Source of the DNA: Kitasatospora paranensis
GTDB lineage: Bacteria > Actinomycetota > Actinomycetes > Streptomycetales > Streptomycetaceae
DNA: 64,000 bases
Direction of reading: 5' to 3'
Assembly (NCBI RefSeq): GCF_039544005.1
Contig: NZ_BAABKV010000001.1
Location: 7,750,001 to 7,814,000 of the forward strand
Program-made: the position numbers and the translations under genes
Shown: one piece after another, positions 43,407 to 52,835 of the stretch
How the letters are laid out: each line of letters begins with the position of its first letter
How positions within the stretch are numbered: the first letter of the stretch is position 1
Notes under the pieces: generated by a model
Database searches by the model: none
What the model saw: only the letters and a program-made list of their open reading frames with translations
Told to the model about the DNA's origin: nothing

Positions 43407-45999
43407 TCAGAGGAGCCGCCACAGGTGGTCCGTGGTGCCGTTGTCGTTCCACTGGGTGACCTGGGCGCCGTTGTTCTGCGAGGCCCCGTCGACGGCGAGC
43501 AGTTTGCCGCTGCGCACGTTGACGATCTTCGACCAGCCGTCGCCGTTGTCGACGATCCGCCACAGGTGGTCCGGCGTCCCGTTGTCCTGGTACTGCTGGA
43601 CGTGGGCGCCGTCGGCGGTGCTCTGGACGTTCACGGCGAGCGCCTTGCCACTGTTGCGGTTGACGATGCGGACCGTCCCGTCGCCGTTGTCGAGCAGCGT
43701 CCACAGGTGGTCCGGTGTCCCGTTGTCGTCCCACTGGGTGACCTCGGCGCTGTCGGCCAGCGACATCCCGGAGACGGCGAGCACCTTGCCGCTGTTGCGG
43801 TTCTGGATCCGGTGCCAGGCGGTGCCGCTCGCCGCGGGCGGCAGCATCAGGGCGAACATCCCGCCGACCACCGGCCGGTTGGCGAAGCCCTGCTGGGCGC
43901 CGCTGGCGACGACGTACCAGTCGGAGAACGGCACCCGCTGCGGGCTGGTGTTCGCGAAGCCGTAGACGCCCTCGACCAGCAGGTTGCGCACCGCCGGGCG
44001 GTCGGCGAGCCAGGCGGCCGTCCACACCTCCCAGTCGCCCTTGGTGTAGGCGTTGCGCGGGTCGAGGACGACGCCGTACGCCCCGGCCCGCGCCTGGTAC
44101 CAGGCGGCCTCCTGGGCGGCGACGCCGGTCGGTACGAGGTCCAGGCCGAGCAGGCGGTCGGGGAAGCCGTTGTACTTCAGGCTCCAGGTGCCGTCCTGGT
44201 CGTAGGCCAGCTTGAGGTGGCTGCCGGAGGAGTCCTGGGCGAGGCTGACCCAGCGGCTGGCGTAGCTGCGCGCGGTGGTGAGGTAGCGGGCGGCGTCCGC
44301 GGTGTTGCCCGCGGCCGTGGCGATGACGCTCATCGCGCCGATCGCGACGATGCCCTTGAGCGCCAGGTTGGCGCTGTGGCCGATGAAGCCGGTGAAGTCG
44401 TCGGTCTGGTTCTGGAAGCCGGGGTCGAGGGCGTTGGCGACCAGGTACTCGGCCCACTGGTGCAGGATCGGGTAGTGCGCCTGGGCGAAGGCGGTGCCGG
44501 AGGCCAGCCGCTGGACGAGGGCGGCGACCATGACCAGCATGTCGGCGGACTCCTCGACCGGCATGTCCTCCTCGTTGCCGTCGTTGTGCCCGGTCGCGTT
44601 CGGGTAGCCGGAGCCGAGGTCGTGCTCGGCGAACTGCTTGGGCCAGCCGCCGTGCTCGGCGTAGTCGAGCAGCGGCAGCAGGAGCAGCCGGAGGTAGTCG
44701 GGCGACAGGTACAGGTACCCCGGGAAGGCCGGGTAGGTGACGTCGACGGTGGAGACGTTGCCGTCGGAGGAGATCTCCTTGAGGAACGCCCAGGGGAGCC
44801 GCCACGGTCGACGAGCTCGCTCCCGCCGACGGCCTGACGCAGCGCCAGGGCGCAGACCGCCGCGTAGTGCTCGCCGGTGGTGCCGCCGCCGGCGGCCGCG
44901 GCCGCGTCGGCGTGGATCCGCTGGTCGAGCGCGGTGCCTGCGGAGAGCGCGGCCGGGTAGTCCGCGTCGAACCAGTCGAGCATGTCCGTCCAGGAGCCCC
45001 AGTAGTGCGTCCACCAGGGGTTGAGGTTCGTGCCGAGGTAGCTGATCGCGGGGGTGCGGACATGGCCGACGGTGACGGTGAACGGGGCCGATGCCGCACC
45101 GGCCGCCACCGTGCCGAGGTCCCGGTTCAGGCCCAGGACGGGCCAGCGGTCGTTGATCGCCCGGGGCTTGGCGCCGTCCACGGTGCCGGCCAGCCGCCCC
45201 TGGCCCGCGGAGGCGGCGCGGACGACGGTGTCCTGCCCGATCTGCCAGGTCACGCCGCTGCCGGTCGCGGTGGCCAGTACCAGCGATCCCCAGCTCGCCT
45301 GGTCGCCGTGCTCCCCGAGCACCTGCGGCGAGGCCGGGCGGCAGGTGAGGGCGGTCATCCGGCCGGTCTGCTGCTGGTCCCAGGTGACCTGGGTGGTGAC
45401 GTCGCCGTGCACCCACTCGCCGGAGACGTCGACGTGCAGGTCCACGGTGTGGCTGCGGCCGTCGGTGGCGGCGGCCTGCACCGTGATGTAGCTGAGCGGC
45501 ACGCTCTGGCGCTGGAGGTTGCCGAGGTCGACGGGGAGAAGAAGGTGACGGTCAGGGTGACGCCACCACCGGTGAGGGTGTAGATCGAGCGGGTGGCGGT
45601 CAGCGTCAGGTCGGTCTGCTGCATCGGGGTCAGCGCCGGGCCGCCGGGTACCGACGGGGCACCGGCGAAGACGTAGGCCGCGCCGTCGATCCGGGCGATC
45701 CCGCACAGCGCGGTGATGTGGCCGTTCCAGAACGCCGGCCAGGTGCCGACCAGGCTGTCCCCGGGCAGCCAGGTGCTCAGGTACGGGGAGCGGACGGCGA
45801 GCGGGACGGCGGGCGGGCGCAGCGGGCCGAAGGTGGAGGCGGCCGCGGCGGCCGCCCCGGGGGTGGCGGCCGCGGCACCGGCCGGTCGGGCCGCGGACAC
45901 GGCGGCGGCCGCGACCAGCGCACCGCTCCAGCGCAGCAGGTCGCGGCGGCCGGGCAGGCGGCCCGGGGTTCCGGAGGTCGCGGGGGTGTGGGGGTTCAC
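43407..45999 (-). CDS. Secreted glutaminase-like enzyme (DUF4965/DUF1793) with ricin-type lectin domain, two frame breaks (864 aa)
   Basis: Twin-arginine-type signal (GRRDLLRWSGALVAAAAVSAARPAG). DUF5127-type N-terminal domain (PLAVRSPYLSTWLPGDSL...). DUF4965/DUF1793 domain with WAFLKEISSDGNVSTVDVTYPAFP, ATGHNDGNEEDMPVEESADMLVM and SLKYNGFPDRLLGL. At the C-terminus are three ricin-B-like repeats, each with N-x-N/R-SGK-x-LAV and DNGTPDHLW. Two -1 breaks at G4 runs (44793-44796 and 45533-45536). The GTG start at 45999 is preceded by an AGGA site. Annotated relatives are glutaminases or glycosidase-like. The lectin tail suggests carbohydrate-bound substrate. Confidence 0.8.
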
Positions 46000-46245
46000 G
46001 TCGGTTCCGTCCTGTGGGGTGGGTGGAGACGGCGGCGTTCGGCCCGGTCCGGGGCGGCGGTCCGGGGAACGTCCGGGGCAGTCGTCACGGCGGTGGGCAG
46101 CGGGCAGCAGGCACCAGATCGGGCAGGGGCATGACAGGCATGGCGAGGCCGCCCTGCGGACGCCGCGGATGGGCGGCGGGCAGCGGGCGTCGCGAGGGTG
46201 GCGCGGGGCGTCCGACCAGGGTCCCCGGTGGCGCGTGCACCTTTC

Positions 46246-46259
46246 TTCCAACGTTGGAA
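46246..46259. promoter_or_regulatory. LacI-type operator palindrome TTCCAACGTTGGAA
   Basis: A perfect 14-bp palindrome with the central CG typical of LacI-family sites, in the 562-bp gap (46000-46561) between the divergent secreted enzyme and SDR genes. It lies 247 bp before the secreted enzyme start. The rest of the gap has no gene. No LacI gene is in the window, so the regulator acts in trans. Confidence 0.65.
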
Positions 46260-46561
46260 AGTCCTCGCAATCGGAATGACAGCACGGGCCGCGCCGCCTG
46301 TCCAGAGCGGCGGCAGAACTCTCCGGGCGCCGTGCGAAGCGGTGCTGACCGCGTGTCAGCCGTTCGGTGACGGACGGGCCCGGCAGGCCGCGGTCGTCCG
46401 GTCCCGGCCGGGGCCGGGGCCCGGTGGCCGTGCCGCCGGAGGCCCGCCGTCCCGTTCGGCCCGTCGATTTGACCTGGAGCGCACTCGAAGTCCGACGATG
46501 GGAACGTCCCCGTTACGGGCTCCCGCAGGCCCGCCTCCCGGTCACGAAAGAAGCGTCCGCC

Positions 46562-47413
46562 ATGAGCACCTCCCGCCCCGTCGTCCTGATCACCGGCACC
46601 TCTAGCGGCATCGGCCTGGAGACCGCGCTGGCCGTCGCGCGCACCGACCGGCACGTGGTGGCGACCATGCGCGACCCCGGCCGGGACGAGGCGCTCCGAA
46701 CGGCGGCCCGCGAGGCCGGTGTGGCCGACCTGATCGAGGTCCGCCGGCTCGACGTCACCGACCCCGCCTCCGTCCTGGCCTGCGTCGCTGCGGTGGTGGC
46801 CGACCACGGGCGGCTGGACGCGCTGGTCAACAACGCGGGCGCCGGGCACGTCGGCACGCTGGAGCTCGACGGTGTGGCCAAGGCCCGGGAGGTGATGGAG
46901 GTGAACTTCTTCGGCGTCCTGACCGTCACCGAGGCCGCGCTGCCGCACCTGCGCGTCGCCGGTGGACGACTGCTGACGGTGACCAGCGTCGGCGGTGTCG
47001 TCGGCCAGCCCTTCAACGAGGCCTACTGCGCGGCCAAGTTCGCCGTGGAGGGCTTCATGGAGTCCCTGCACCCCGTCGCGGCCGGCGTCGGCGTGCGGGT
47101 CACCGTCGTCGAACCGGGCGCCGTCGCCAGCGAGTTCGTCCGCAACGCCGGTGCGGGGGAGATGGCGGACCGGGTGGCCGCGGCCGGGCCGTACGCCGTC
47201 GCCCTGCAGAACTACCTCGCGCGTACGGCCGACGCGTTCGCCGCCGCGCAGTCCTCGGCGGAGGCGGCCGAGGCGGTGGCCGCCGCGCTGACCGCCGACC
47301 GGCCGGCGTTCCGGATCCAGACCTCCGAGCGCGCCCGGGCCTTTGTGGGCGTGAAGCTCGCCGACCTTGACGGCGACAAGGTCACCGGCCTGACGGCGGG
47401 TTGGGTGTCCTGA
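46562..47413 (+). CDS. Short-chain dehydrogenase/reductase, 283 aa
   Basis: A classical SDR of the longer type. Cofactor motif TGTSSGIG (residues 11-18), NNAGAG, catalytic Ser in LLTVTSVGG, YxxxK in EAYCAAKFAVEG, then VEPGAVASEF. Many relatives act on retinol-like, steroid or fatty alcohol substrates, with NADP(H) or NAD(H). It terminates in a hairpin shared with the converging small gene. Confidence 0.9.
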   Translation: MSTSRPVVLITGTSSGIGLETALAVARTDRHVVATMRDPGRDEALRTAAREAGVADLIEVRRLDVTDPASVLACVAAVVADHGRLDALVNNAGAGHVGTLELDGVAKAREVMEVNFFGVLTVTEAALPHLRVAGGRLLTVTSVGGVVGQPFNEAYCAAKFAVEGFMESLHPVAAGVGVRVTVVEPGAVASEFVRNAGAGEMADRVAAAGPYAVALQNYLARTADAFAAAQSSAEAAEAVAAALTADRPAFRIQTSERARAFVGVKLADLDGDKVTGLTAGWVS

Positions 47414-47479
47414 CCGGCGGGGGCGCCGCGGCGCGGCCCGGCCGCCGTCGCCCGCGCCGCGCCGTCCCCCGCCGGTCAG
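47410..47479. terminator. Bidirectional terminator embedding both stop codons
   Basis: CTGACCGGCGGGGG (47410-47423) and CCCCCGCCGGTCAG (47466-47479) are perfectly complementary over 14 bp. The arms contain the TGA of the SDR gene (47411-47413) and the stop of the converging gene (47476-47478), so one stem serves both transcripts. The loop is long (42 nt) and itself GC-rich. Confidence 0.6.
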
Positions 47480-47787
47480 CCGACGGCCCCGCCGGGTGCG
47501 GGGATCACCGCCGCGGCGGTGCCGGGCGGCACGAGGCGCAGCCGCAGGGCCTGCGTCGGTGTCGCGGGCTGACGGGTCCACCGGAGGTCCGCCACCTCGT
47601 GCCGGGAGCCCTCGCCCAGCCAGTCGGCGGCGGCCTGGAACAGCGCCCGCGCGTCGTCGCCCGCGAGCACCAGGGTTTCCTCGCCCTCCACGGCGACCCA
47701 CAGGTCGACGTGGCTGTTCACGAAGGCGCCCGCCCGGTCGCGCAGCTCCTCCGCGACCGGGCGCGGCAGATCGGTCTCGGTCTCCAT
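47476..47787 (-). CDS. Hypothetical protein, 103 aa
   Basis: A short acidic protein (METETDLPRPVAEELRDRAGAFVNSHVDLWVAVEGEETLVLAGDDARALFQAAADWLGEGSRHEVADLRW...). Two predicted helices surround a beta segment, and the C-terminal strand (ALRLRLVPPGTAAAVIP) is hydrophobic. GAAGGAGACGATTCG before the ATG supplies the ribosome binding site. No family recognised. Confidence 0.65.
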   Translation of the reverse strand: METETDLPRPVAEELRDRAGAFVNSHVDLWVAVEGEETLVLAGDDARALFQAAADWLGEGSRHEVADLRWTRQPATPTQALRLRLVPPGTAAAVIPAPGGAVG

Positions 47788-48013
47788 CGAATCGTCTCCT
47801 TCCGCTCACACATCCGTCCACGCCCACCGCTACCCCGGGTCCGGGCGGTCACACCCCGTGGATCGGGCGCCACGAACCGTTCACCCGGATGCCGCGCCGT
47901 CATCCGGGTGGCCGCGGACCGCTGGCGCCGGACGGGTACCGCGGAGTGGCATGGACACCAGATGGCACGGGCCCCGCCGGATCGGTGGCGGCCCGAACAC
48001 CGGGGAGGTCGAC

Positions 48014-48232
48014 GTGTACGAGATGCGTGCGGAGCACGAGACGATGATCGACGGCTCGGACCAGGCGTACCTGTGGCACGCGGTGCTTCCGGGCGGTGGC
48101 ACCGTGGCCGTGGCGCTGTGCGGGCGCTGTGTGCCCGAGCCACCGCCCGGGCGGGCGCCCGGCCCCGAGCGGTACTGCCCGTCCTGCATGGACGAGGTGG
48201 CCGACGCCATGACCCGCGGCAGGTCGAACTGA
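48014..48232 (+). CDS. Small zinc-ribbon-like protein, 72 aa
   Basis: The GTG at 48014 is preceded by GGGGAGG. The protein (VYEMRAEHETMIDGSDQAYLWHAVLPGGGTVAVALCGRC...YCPSCMDEVADAM) has two Cys pairs, CGRC and CPSC, about 21 residues apart, which would form one zinc-binding site. Related short proteins occur widely in Streptomyces, with no known function. Confidence 0.65.
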   Translation: MYEMRAEHETMIDGSDQAYLWHAVLPGGGTVAVALCGRCVPEPPPGRAPGPERYCPSCMDEVADAMTRGRSN

Positions 48233-48923
48233 CACCGCGCCTCAGGGCCGTCCCGTCACGGCCCCATCGTGTTCGGCTGTCCGGGTGCGACAGGGGTCCC
48301 CTCGGGCCCGTTCCCGTCCGCTGGGGCGGCGCCTCTGCCCGGACTGGCCGAGGGACACAGTTGGGCGAGGTCGCCGGGTGGCGACAGCTTGAAGAGCAGG
48401 AGGGACGGGCGGGTGTGACGGTGGAGAGGCTCGGCGCGATCCTCGGCGTGCCGGGCCCATGCCCTGGGAGGACAACAGCGCGGCGGCCCTGAACGGTCTG
48501 CGTTTTCCGGCTGATGACCGATGGCCGGCGGACAGCGGACACCTGACCGAACAAGATCGCCGCACCAGGAGTCCACGAAGCCCGAGAGCAGGCCCGCCAC
48601 GAACACGCGTCCGGGCGCACCCCCGTGGCGCATGCCCGCGCCGACCACCAGCGTTGGGAGGGCCCGGCGCGCCGGATCCACTGCCGCGACCCTCGTCCGG
48701 TCTGCTGCCTCGCCGCCGCCGGGTCGCCGGCCTCGTCTCCGACCCGTCAGCCAGCACGTCTGCAGTCGGCTGAAGCGCGGCCATCACCGGCCGAGTATCC
48801 GTGATCGCGATGCAAAGTCGACGTACGCGTGCGATTCGTTCTGTTGGCGCAGAAGGTTCTTACCCCGACGGCCCGGGTACGCCGAGGATTGCCGTTCCGA
48901 ACGGATCAGTAGCGGGGGTTGGT
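48233..48923. other. Gene-poor interval, possible remnants
   Basis: About 690 bp with no intact gene. One plus-strand stretch near 48358-48460 reads LGEVAGWRQLEEQEGRAGVTVERLGAILG, plausible protein sequence in a frame that neither starts nor ends cleanly. A minus-strand stretch near 48550-48660 reads RALPTLVVGAGMRHGGAPGRVFVAG. Both could be gene debris, and I cannot assign them. GC content falls towards the right end. Confidence 0.4.
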
Positions 48924-49502
48924 GTGTCGGACCTTGAGCGGGCTGCAGCAGAACACGCGCGGTTGCAGGCGGAGCGTGCTCGTGCCGGAGCGTCTGCGCG
49001 GGACAAGGTGCGGGAGGAGGAGGCCCGCAACCTGCAGAGGGTGCGAGCAGGGGTCCGCGACCTCGTCGACCTCGCCGCCCGCCGCCGCGTTCCCCTGTTC
49101 CGGCTCTATTGGGAGATCACGCATGGGGGAGAGACGTTGTGGCACAGCTACACACGGACAGGGCTGCAGTGTGTGGTCGCACTCGATTGGAATGAGGCGA
49201 GCCGCGAGTTCAGCGCTTTCAGCGGCTGGGCGGTTGCCACCGACGGCTCGTTCTTCAGGCAGGTGAACCTGGCTGGGGACTACCAGAGGCGGCGGGGGGA
49301 CATCCGTGAGCAGCGGGCGGTGTGTGCGGAGTCGGACGTCGACGGCTACAGTCAGCTGACAGGCCGCTTCGGTGCGAGTAACACCGACTTCTTCATGAGG
49401 CAGTTCGTCGCCGCGGCGTCTGCCCTGATGGCGCCTGTGGAGCTGGCCGACGGGAAGAGGACGGGCATCCAGCCCGACGGGTGGATCGGCTACTGGGCCT
49501 GA
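48924..49502 (+). CDS. Hypothetical protein with N-terminal coiled coil, 192 aa
   Basis: Starts at a GTG (VSDLERAAAEHARLQAERARAGASARDKVREEEARNLQRVRAGVRDL). The first 50 residues are Ala/Glu/Arg heptads likely to form a coiled coil. The remainder (VPLFRLYWEITHGGETLWHSYTRTGLQCVVALDWNEASREFSAFSGWAVATDGSFF...) is a compact alpha/beta domain rich in Trp and Phe. Codon use is less GC-biased than the neighbours, suggesting recent acquisition. No family recognised. An upstream ATG near 48801 would add a poorly conserved-looking extension. Confidence 0.6.
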   Translation: MSDLERAAAEHARLQAERARAGASARDKVREEEARNLQRVRAGVRDLVDLAARRRVPLFRLYWEITHGGETLWHSYTRTGLQCVVALDWNEASREFSAFSGWAVATDGSFFRQVNLAGDYQRRRGDIREQRAVCAESDVDGYSQLTGRFGASNTDFFMRQFVAAASALMAPVELADGKRTGIQPDGWIGYWA

Positions 49503-49604
49503 CCCATGGTCAGCGGCCCGGAGATTCAGCCGGAGCCCGCCGGGAGGGCCCCTCGGGGAACCAAGCCTACGAGTGGTCAGGCTCGGCGGCTCGTTCGAAG
49601 GCCG

Positions 49605-50324
49605 CTACCGGCCGGCCGGCGGGTGCGGAGGTCCCGGGTGCGGAGGTCCGGTGCCCTGCCAGATCCGGCGGTAGCCCTCCGAGAGGGGTCCGCCGGCCAG
49701 GTGCAGCACCTCACCGCCGGCCCCGGCCAGCAGGGCCGGATCGTCGGCCTCGCAGAGCCGCCGGTGCCCTTCGAGGAGGGCCCCGCCGAGGACGGGGTCG
49801 GCGGCGAGCAGCCGCCGCGGCAGCCACTTCCCGGTGCCGGTCCAGGCGCGGCGGCCGTCGCAGAGCAGGTCGGCCGCCGAGCCGAGGACGGTGCCCGCGA
49901 CGGCGAGGCGCTCGAAGCGGTCCCGGGTGTCCGACAGGTCCGTCAGCAGGTCGGTGAGGGTGTACCGCCTGCTCTCGACCGCCTCGGGACCGAGCGCCGG
50001 CGGTCCCGCGAGCAGTTCGGCGGCGGCCCGTTCCTGCACCTGCGCGGCCCTGCCGTCCCGGTCCGTCAGGACGAGGCCCTCCGCCCAGATGTGCTGGAGC
50101 AGGGCCCGGCGTGACGCGGCGTCGACGGCGAACAGCTCGGCCAGGCCTTCCGGGGTGTGCACGAAGAGCTCGACCACGCGGCCCCCGGAGCGGAGCGTCT
50201 CGCGGTGGGTGCTGCCGTCCGCGGTCAGCACCGCGATGTCGAGGTCGGAGGCGGCCGTCGCACGGCCGGCCGCCGCGGAGCCGCCCAGGACGGCCGCCGC
50301 CGCGTCGGGGAAGCTCGCCCGGAC
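49605..50324 (-). CDS. Nucleotidyltransferase-domain protein, 5' truncated, at least 239 aa
   Basis: The NTP-transferase signature GGSAAAGRATAASDLDI (GGS..G..DxD) is encoded at about 50243-50297, followed by HTPEGLAELF and a helical C-terminal part (LLTDLSDTRDRFERLAVAGTVLGSAADLLCDGRRAWTGTGKWLPRRLLAADP). Coding sequence stretches back to 50324, where an in-frame TAG (50327-50325) occurs without any start. The nearest GTG (50231) would remove the catalytic motif. The gene has therefore lost its N-terminus at a junction with the hydrolase fragment on the other strand. Confidence 0.7.
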   Translation of the reverse strand, partial: VRASFPDAAAAVLGGSAAAGRATAASDLDIAVLTADGSTHRETLRSGGRVVELFVHTPEGLAELFAVDAASRRALLQHIWAEGLVLTDRDGRAAQVQERAAAELLAGPPALGPEAVESRRYTLTDLLTDLSDTRDRFERLAVAGTVLGSAADLLCDGRRAWTGTGKWLPRRLLAADPVLGGALLEGHRRLCEADDPALLAGAGGEVLHLAGGPLSEGYRRIWQGTGPPHPGPPHPPAGR

Positions 50325-50751
50325 CTACCCCGCCCTCGTCCGGGGTGCGGTGGTCTACTCGCCCTCGGCGCAGGTCAATCCCGGTCTGCCCGGTGGCGGC
50401 AACGCCTGAACGGTGGGCGGCCGGGCCGTCCCGCAGCAGCCGATCCCGCTGGACCGCGTCGGCGGCCCGATCCTCGCCGTCGCCGGAGCGGACGACCTGT
50501 TCTGGCCGTCGGCGGGCTGGGCGCGGGCCATCGACGCGGCCCGGCCCGGCGCCGCGCCCCGGCAGGCGCTGGTCTACCCGGGCGCCGGCCACGGTGTCGG
50601 CACCTTCCCCCACCTCGCCGCCCCGACGCAGTTCGTCAACCCGACCAGCGGCCGGATCGATCTGCTCGGCCGTACCCGGGCGGGCAACGCCGCGGCCCAG
50701 GCCGCCGGTTGGCCCCGGGTGCTGGCCTTCCTCGACGCCCTGCCGTCCTGA
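50308..50751 (+). pseudogene. BAAT/acyl-CoA thioester hydrolase C-terminal fragment
   Basis: The C-terminal half of an alpha/beta hydrolase of the bile-acid-CoA:amino-acid N-acyltransferase type: TYPALVRGAVVYSPSAQVNPGLPG, then PIPLDRVGGPILAVAGADDLFWPS with the catalytic Asp and YPGAGHGVGTFPHL with the catalytic His. The N-terminal half with the nucleophile is missing. At 50407-50409 TGA stands in frame where relatives usually have Trp (NA-W-TVGGR). The 5' loss plus nonsense codon make this a true pseudogene. Confidence 0.75.
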
Positions 50752-51067
50752 CGCCCGCCCGGGCCCACCACCGCACGGGGCATCGACCCCGCGGTCGGGG
50801 GTGCCCGGGTGCAGTGCGAAGATCGTGCGCGGCGCCGCGACCCGGCCGCCGGCCGCCCCGGGCGGACGGGGAGGGCGACGACCGCCGCCCGGGGCCGGGC
50901 CCGTACGTCCCGGCCGGGTGAAGAGTTTGTATGCTGCGGGGAATCTCTACAGAGATGTAGAAAGTGAGCCGGTGCGTCATACGTCACGTGGGCTCGGAGC
51001 CGGGAACCAACCGGCCCGGTTCCCGCGTGTGGGTGGTGGCTGGGGGGTCTGGGGAAGGGAAGTCCGT
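50752..51067. other. Upstream region of the LCP gene
   Basis: No gene. An AT-richer block at 50921-50980 contains TTTGTATGCT and a perfect inverted repeat ATCTCT-AC-AGAGAT at 50943-50956, good candidates for promoter and operator of the LCP gene about 110 bp downstream. Confidence 0.5.
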
Positions 51068-52702
51068 ATGGCTGGGCGCAGGGCTATGACCCGGGAATCC
51101 GACGTGGTTCCCGGGCACCGGGCCGCACGCCCCGGTGCCGGGCACGGCGGCGCCGGGTACGACGGTGGTGGGTACGACGACGGCGACCGGGCGTCCGACG
51201 CCGGCGGCGGGCGGGCCCGGCGCAGGCGGCGCTCCAAGAAGGAGATCGCCCTCTGGGTGCTGGCCGGCAGCCTCGCGCTGACCGTGCTGGCCGGCGGCGT
51301 CGTCTACTACCGGCTGAACGGCAACATCAGCACCTTCGACGGCGACGGCGTGAGCAAGGACCGCCCCGACGCGGCCGCGCCCGACGCGCAGGGCCGTACC
51401 CCGGTGAACGTGCTGCTGATCGGCTCCGACTCCCGCGACGGGGCCAACAAGGACCTGGGCGGCGGCGTCGAGGGCGGTGCCCGCTCCGACACCACGATCC
51501 TGCTGCACGTCTATGCCGACCACAAGCACGCCGTGGGCGTCTCCATCCCCCGCGACTCGCTGGTCGACATACCGTCCTGCATGCTGCCCAACAAGACGTG
51601 GACCAAGGCGCAGACCCACGTGATGTTCAACAGCGCGTTCGAGGTCGGCAACACCGTGCAGGGCAATCCGGCCTGCACGCAGAACACCGTCGAGAAGATG
51701 ACCGGACTGCGGGTCGACCACACCGTCGTCGTCAACTTCCAGGGGTTCGCGGCGATGACCAGCGCCGTGGGCGGCGTCGAGGTCTGCGTCCCGAAGGCGA
51801 TCTACGAGGGCGACCTCGACCCCAACCTCGGCCACAAGGGCAAGCAGATCTTCGCCCAGGGCCAGCAGAAGGTCTCGGGCGCGCAGGCACTGGACTACGT
51901 CCGGCTGCGCCACGGCATCGGCGACGGTTCCGACATCGGCCGGACCAAGCGCCAGCAGGCCTTCATGTCCTCGCTGATCAAGGACGTCAAGAGCAAGGGC
52001 ATGGACCCGACCACCCTGCTGCCGCTGGCGGACGCCGCCACCAAGTCCCTCATCGTGGACCCGGGCCTGGGCTCGGCGCAGAAGCTGATGTCATTCGCGC
52101 TCTCGCTCAAGGCCATCGACCTCCACGACATGAAGTTCCTGACCATGCCGTGGCGGTACGAGGGCGCGCGGGTCGCGGTCGTGCACCCCGACGCCGACCA
52201 GCTGTGGGCGGCGCTGAAGGCCGACCGCACCCTGGACGGCCAGGATGCGAGCGCCAGTGCGGACGCGCAGAGCCCCGCCCCGGCCGCGAGCAGCTCCGCC
52301 CCCGCGACGCCCGCCGCCGTCAACGGCGCCGGCGTCCGGGTCGCCGTCTACAACGGCACCTCGACCGCGGGCCTCACCCTCAAGGCCTCGGCGCTGCTGG
52401 AGGCGTCCGACTTCACCGTCACCGGCAAGGCCAACGCCTCGACGCGGGACCACCGGACGACCCTCGTCCAGTACGGCCCCGGTGAGCGTGCCGCGGCCCA
52501 GAAGGTCGCGGCGCTCTTCCCCGGCGCGACCCTGGAGGCCTCCTCGCGGGCCGGTGTCTCGCTCGTCCTCGGGGCGGACTTCGCCGCCGGGGACGGCGGG
52601 TCCTCCTCGGACTCGGTGCCCTCCGGCCCGCTGCCGACCAGCGTCAGCTCGGCGGCCCGCTCGGCCGACGACGACCCCTGCGCCAACCTCAGCTACGGCT
52701 GA
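51068..52702 (+). CDS. LytR-CpsA-Psr (LCP) family cell-wall glycopolymer ligase, 544 aa
   Basis: A cytoplasmic, basic N-terminus (RARRRRRSKKE), a membrane helix (IALWVLAGSLALTVLAGGVVYY, about 61-82), then the LCP domain: VNVLLIGSDSRDG, ARSDTTILLHVYADHKHAVGVSIPRDSLVDIP (Asp and Arg ligands for the pyrophosphate), GRTKRQQAFMSSLI. A LytR_C domain (VRVAVYNGTSTAGLTLKASALLEASDFTVTGKANAS) closes the protein. LCP enzymes transfer teichoic acid-like polymers or arabinogalactan-type chains from lipid carriers to peptidoglycan. The transcript ends at a 27-bp stem-loop. Confidence 0.92.
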   Translation: MAGRRAMTRESDVVPGHRAARPGAGHGGAGYDGGGYDDGDRASDAGGGRARRRRRSKKEIALWVLAGSLALTVLAGGVVYYRLNGNISTFDGDGVSKDRPDAAAPDAQGRTPVNVLLIGSDSRDGANKDLGGGVEGGARSDTTILLHVYADHKHAVGVSIPRDSLVDIPSCMLPNKTWTKAQTHVMFNSAFEVGNTVQGNPACTQNTVEKMTGLRVDHTVVVNFQGFAAMTSAVGGVEVCVPKAIYEGDLDPNLGHKGKQIFAQGQQKVSGAQALDYVRLRHGIGDGSDIGRTKRQQAFMSSLIKDVKSKGMDPTTLLPLADAATKSLIVDPGLGSAQKLMSFALSLKAIDLHDMKFLTMPWRYEGARVAVVHPDADQLWAALKADRTLDGQDASASADAQSPAPAASSSAPATPAAVNGAGVRVAVYNGTSTAGLTLKASALLEASDFTVTGKANASTRDHRTTLVQYGPGERAAAQKVAALFPGATLEASSRAGVSLVLGADFAAGDGGSSSDSVPSGPLPTSVSSAARSADDDPCANLSYG

Positions 52703-52706
52703 CGGT

Positions 52707-52770
52707 CCGTCCGGCACGACGCCGCCGCCCCGGAGCCCACGCCCCGGGGCGGCGGCGTCGTGCCGGACGG
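52707..52770 (+). terminator. 27-bp perfect stem terminator
   Basis: Arms 52707-52733 and 52744-52770 are fully complementary, with a 10-nt loop, starting 5 bp past the LCP stop. There is no U tract, typical of strong Streptomyces terminators. One of the most stable hairpins in the window. Confidence 0.85.
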
Positions 52771-52835
52771 CGTGGCCGCGCCGGTCGTCGCGTGTCGTGC
52801 GCCGTGAGCGGGGTCGGCCGGGGAAGGCTTCGGTC

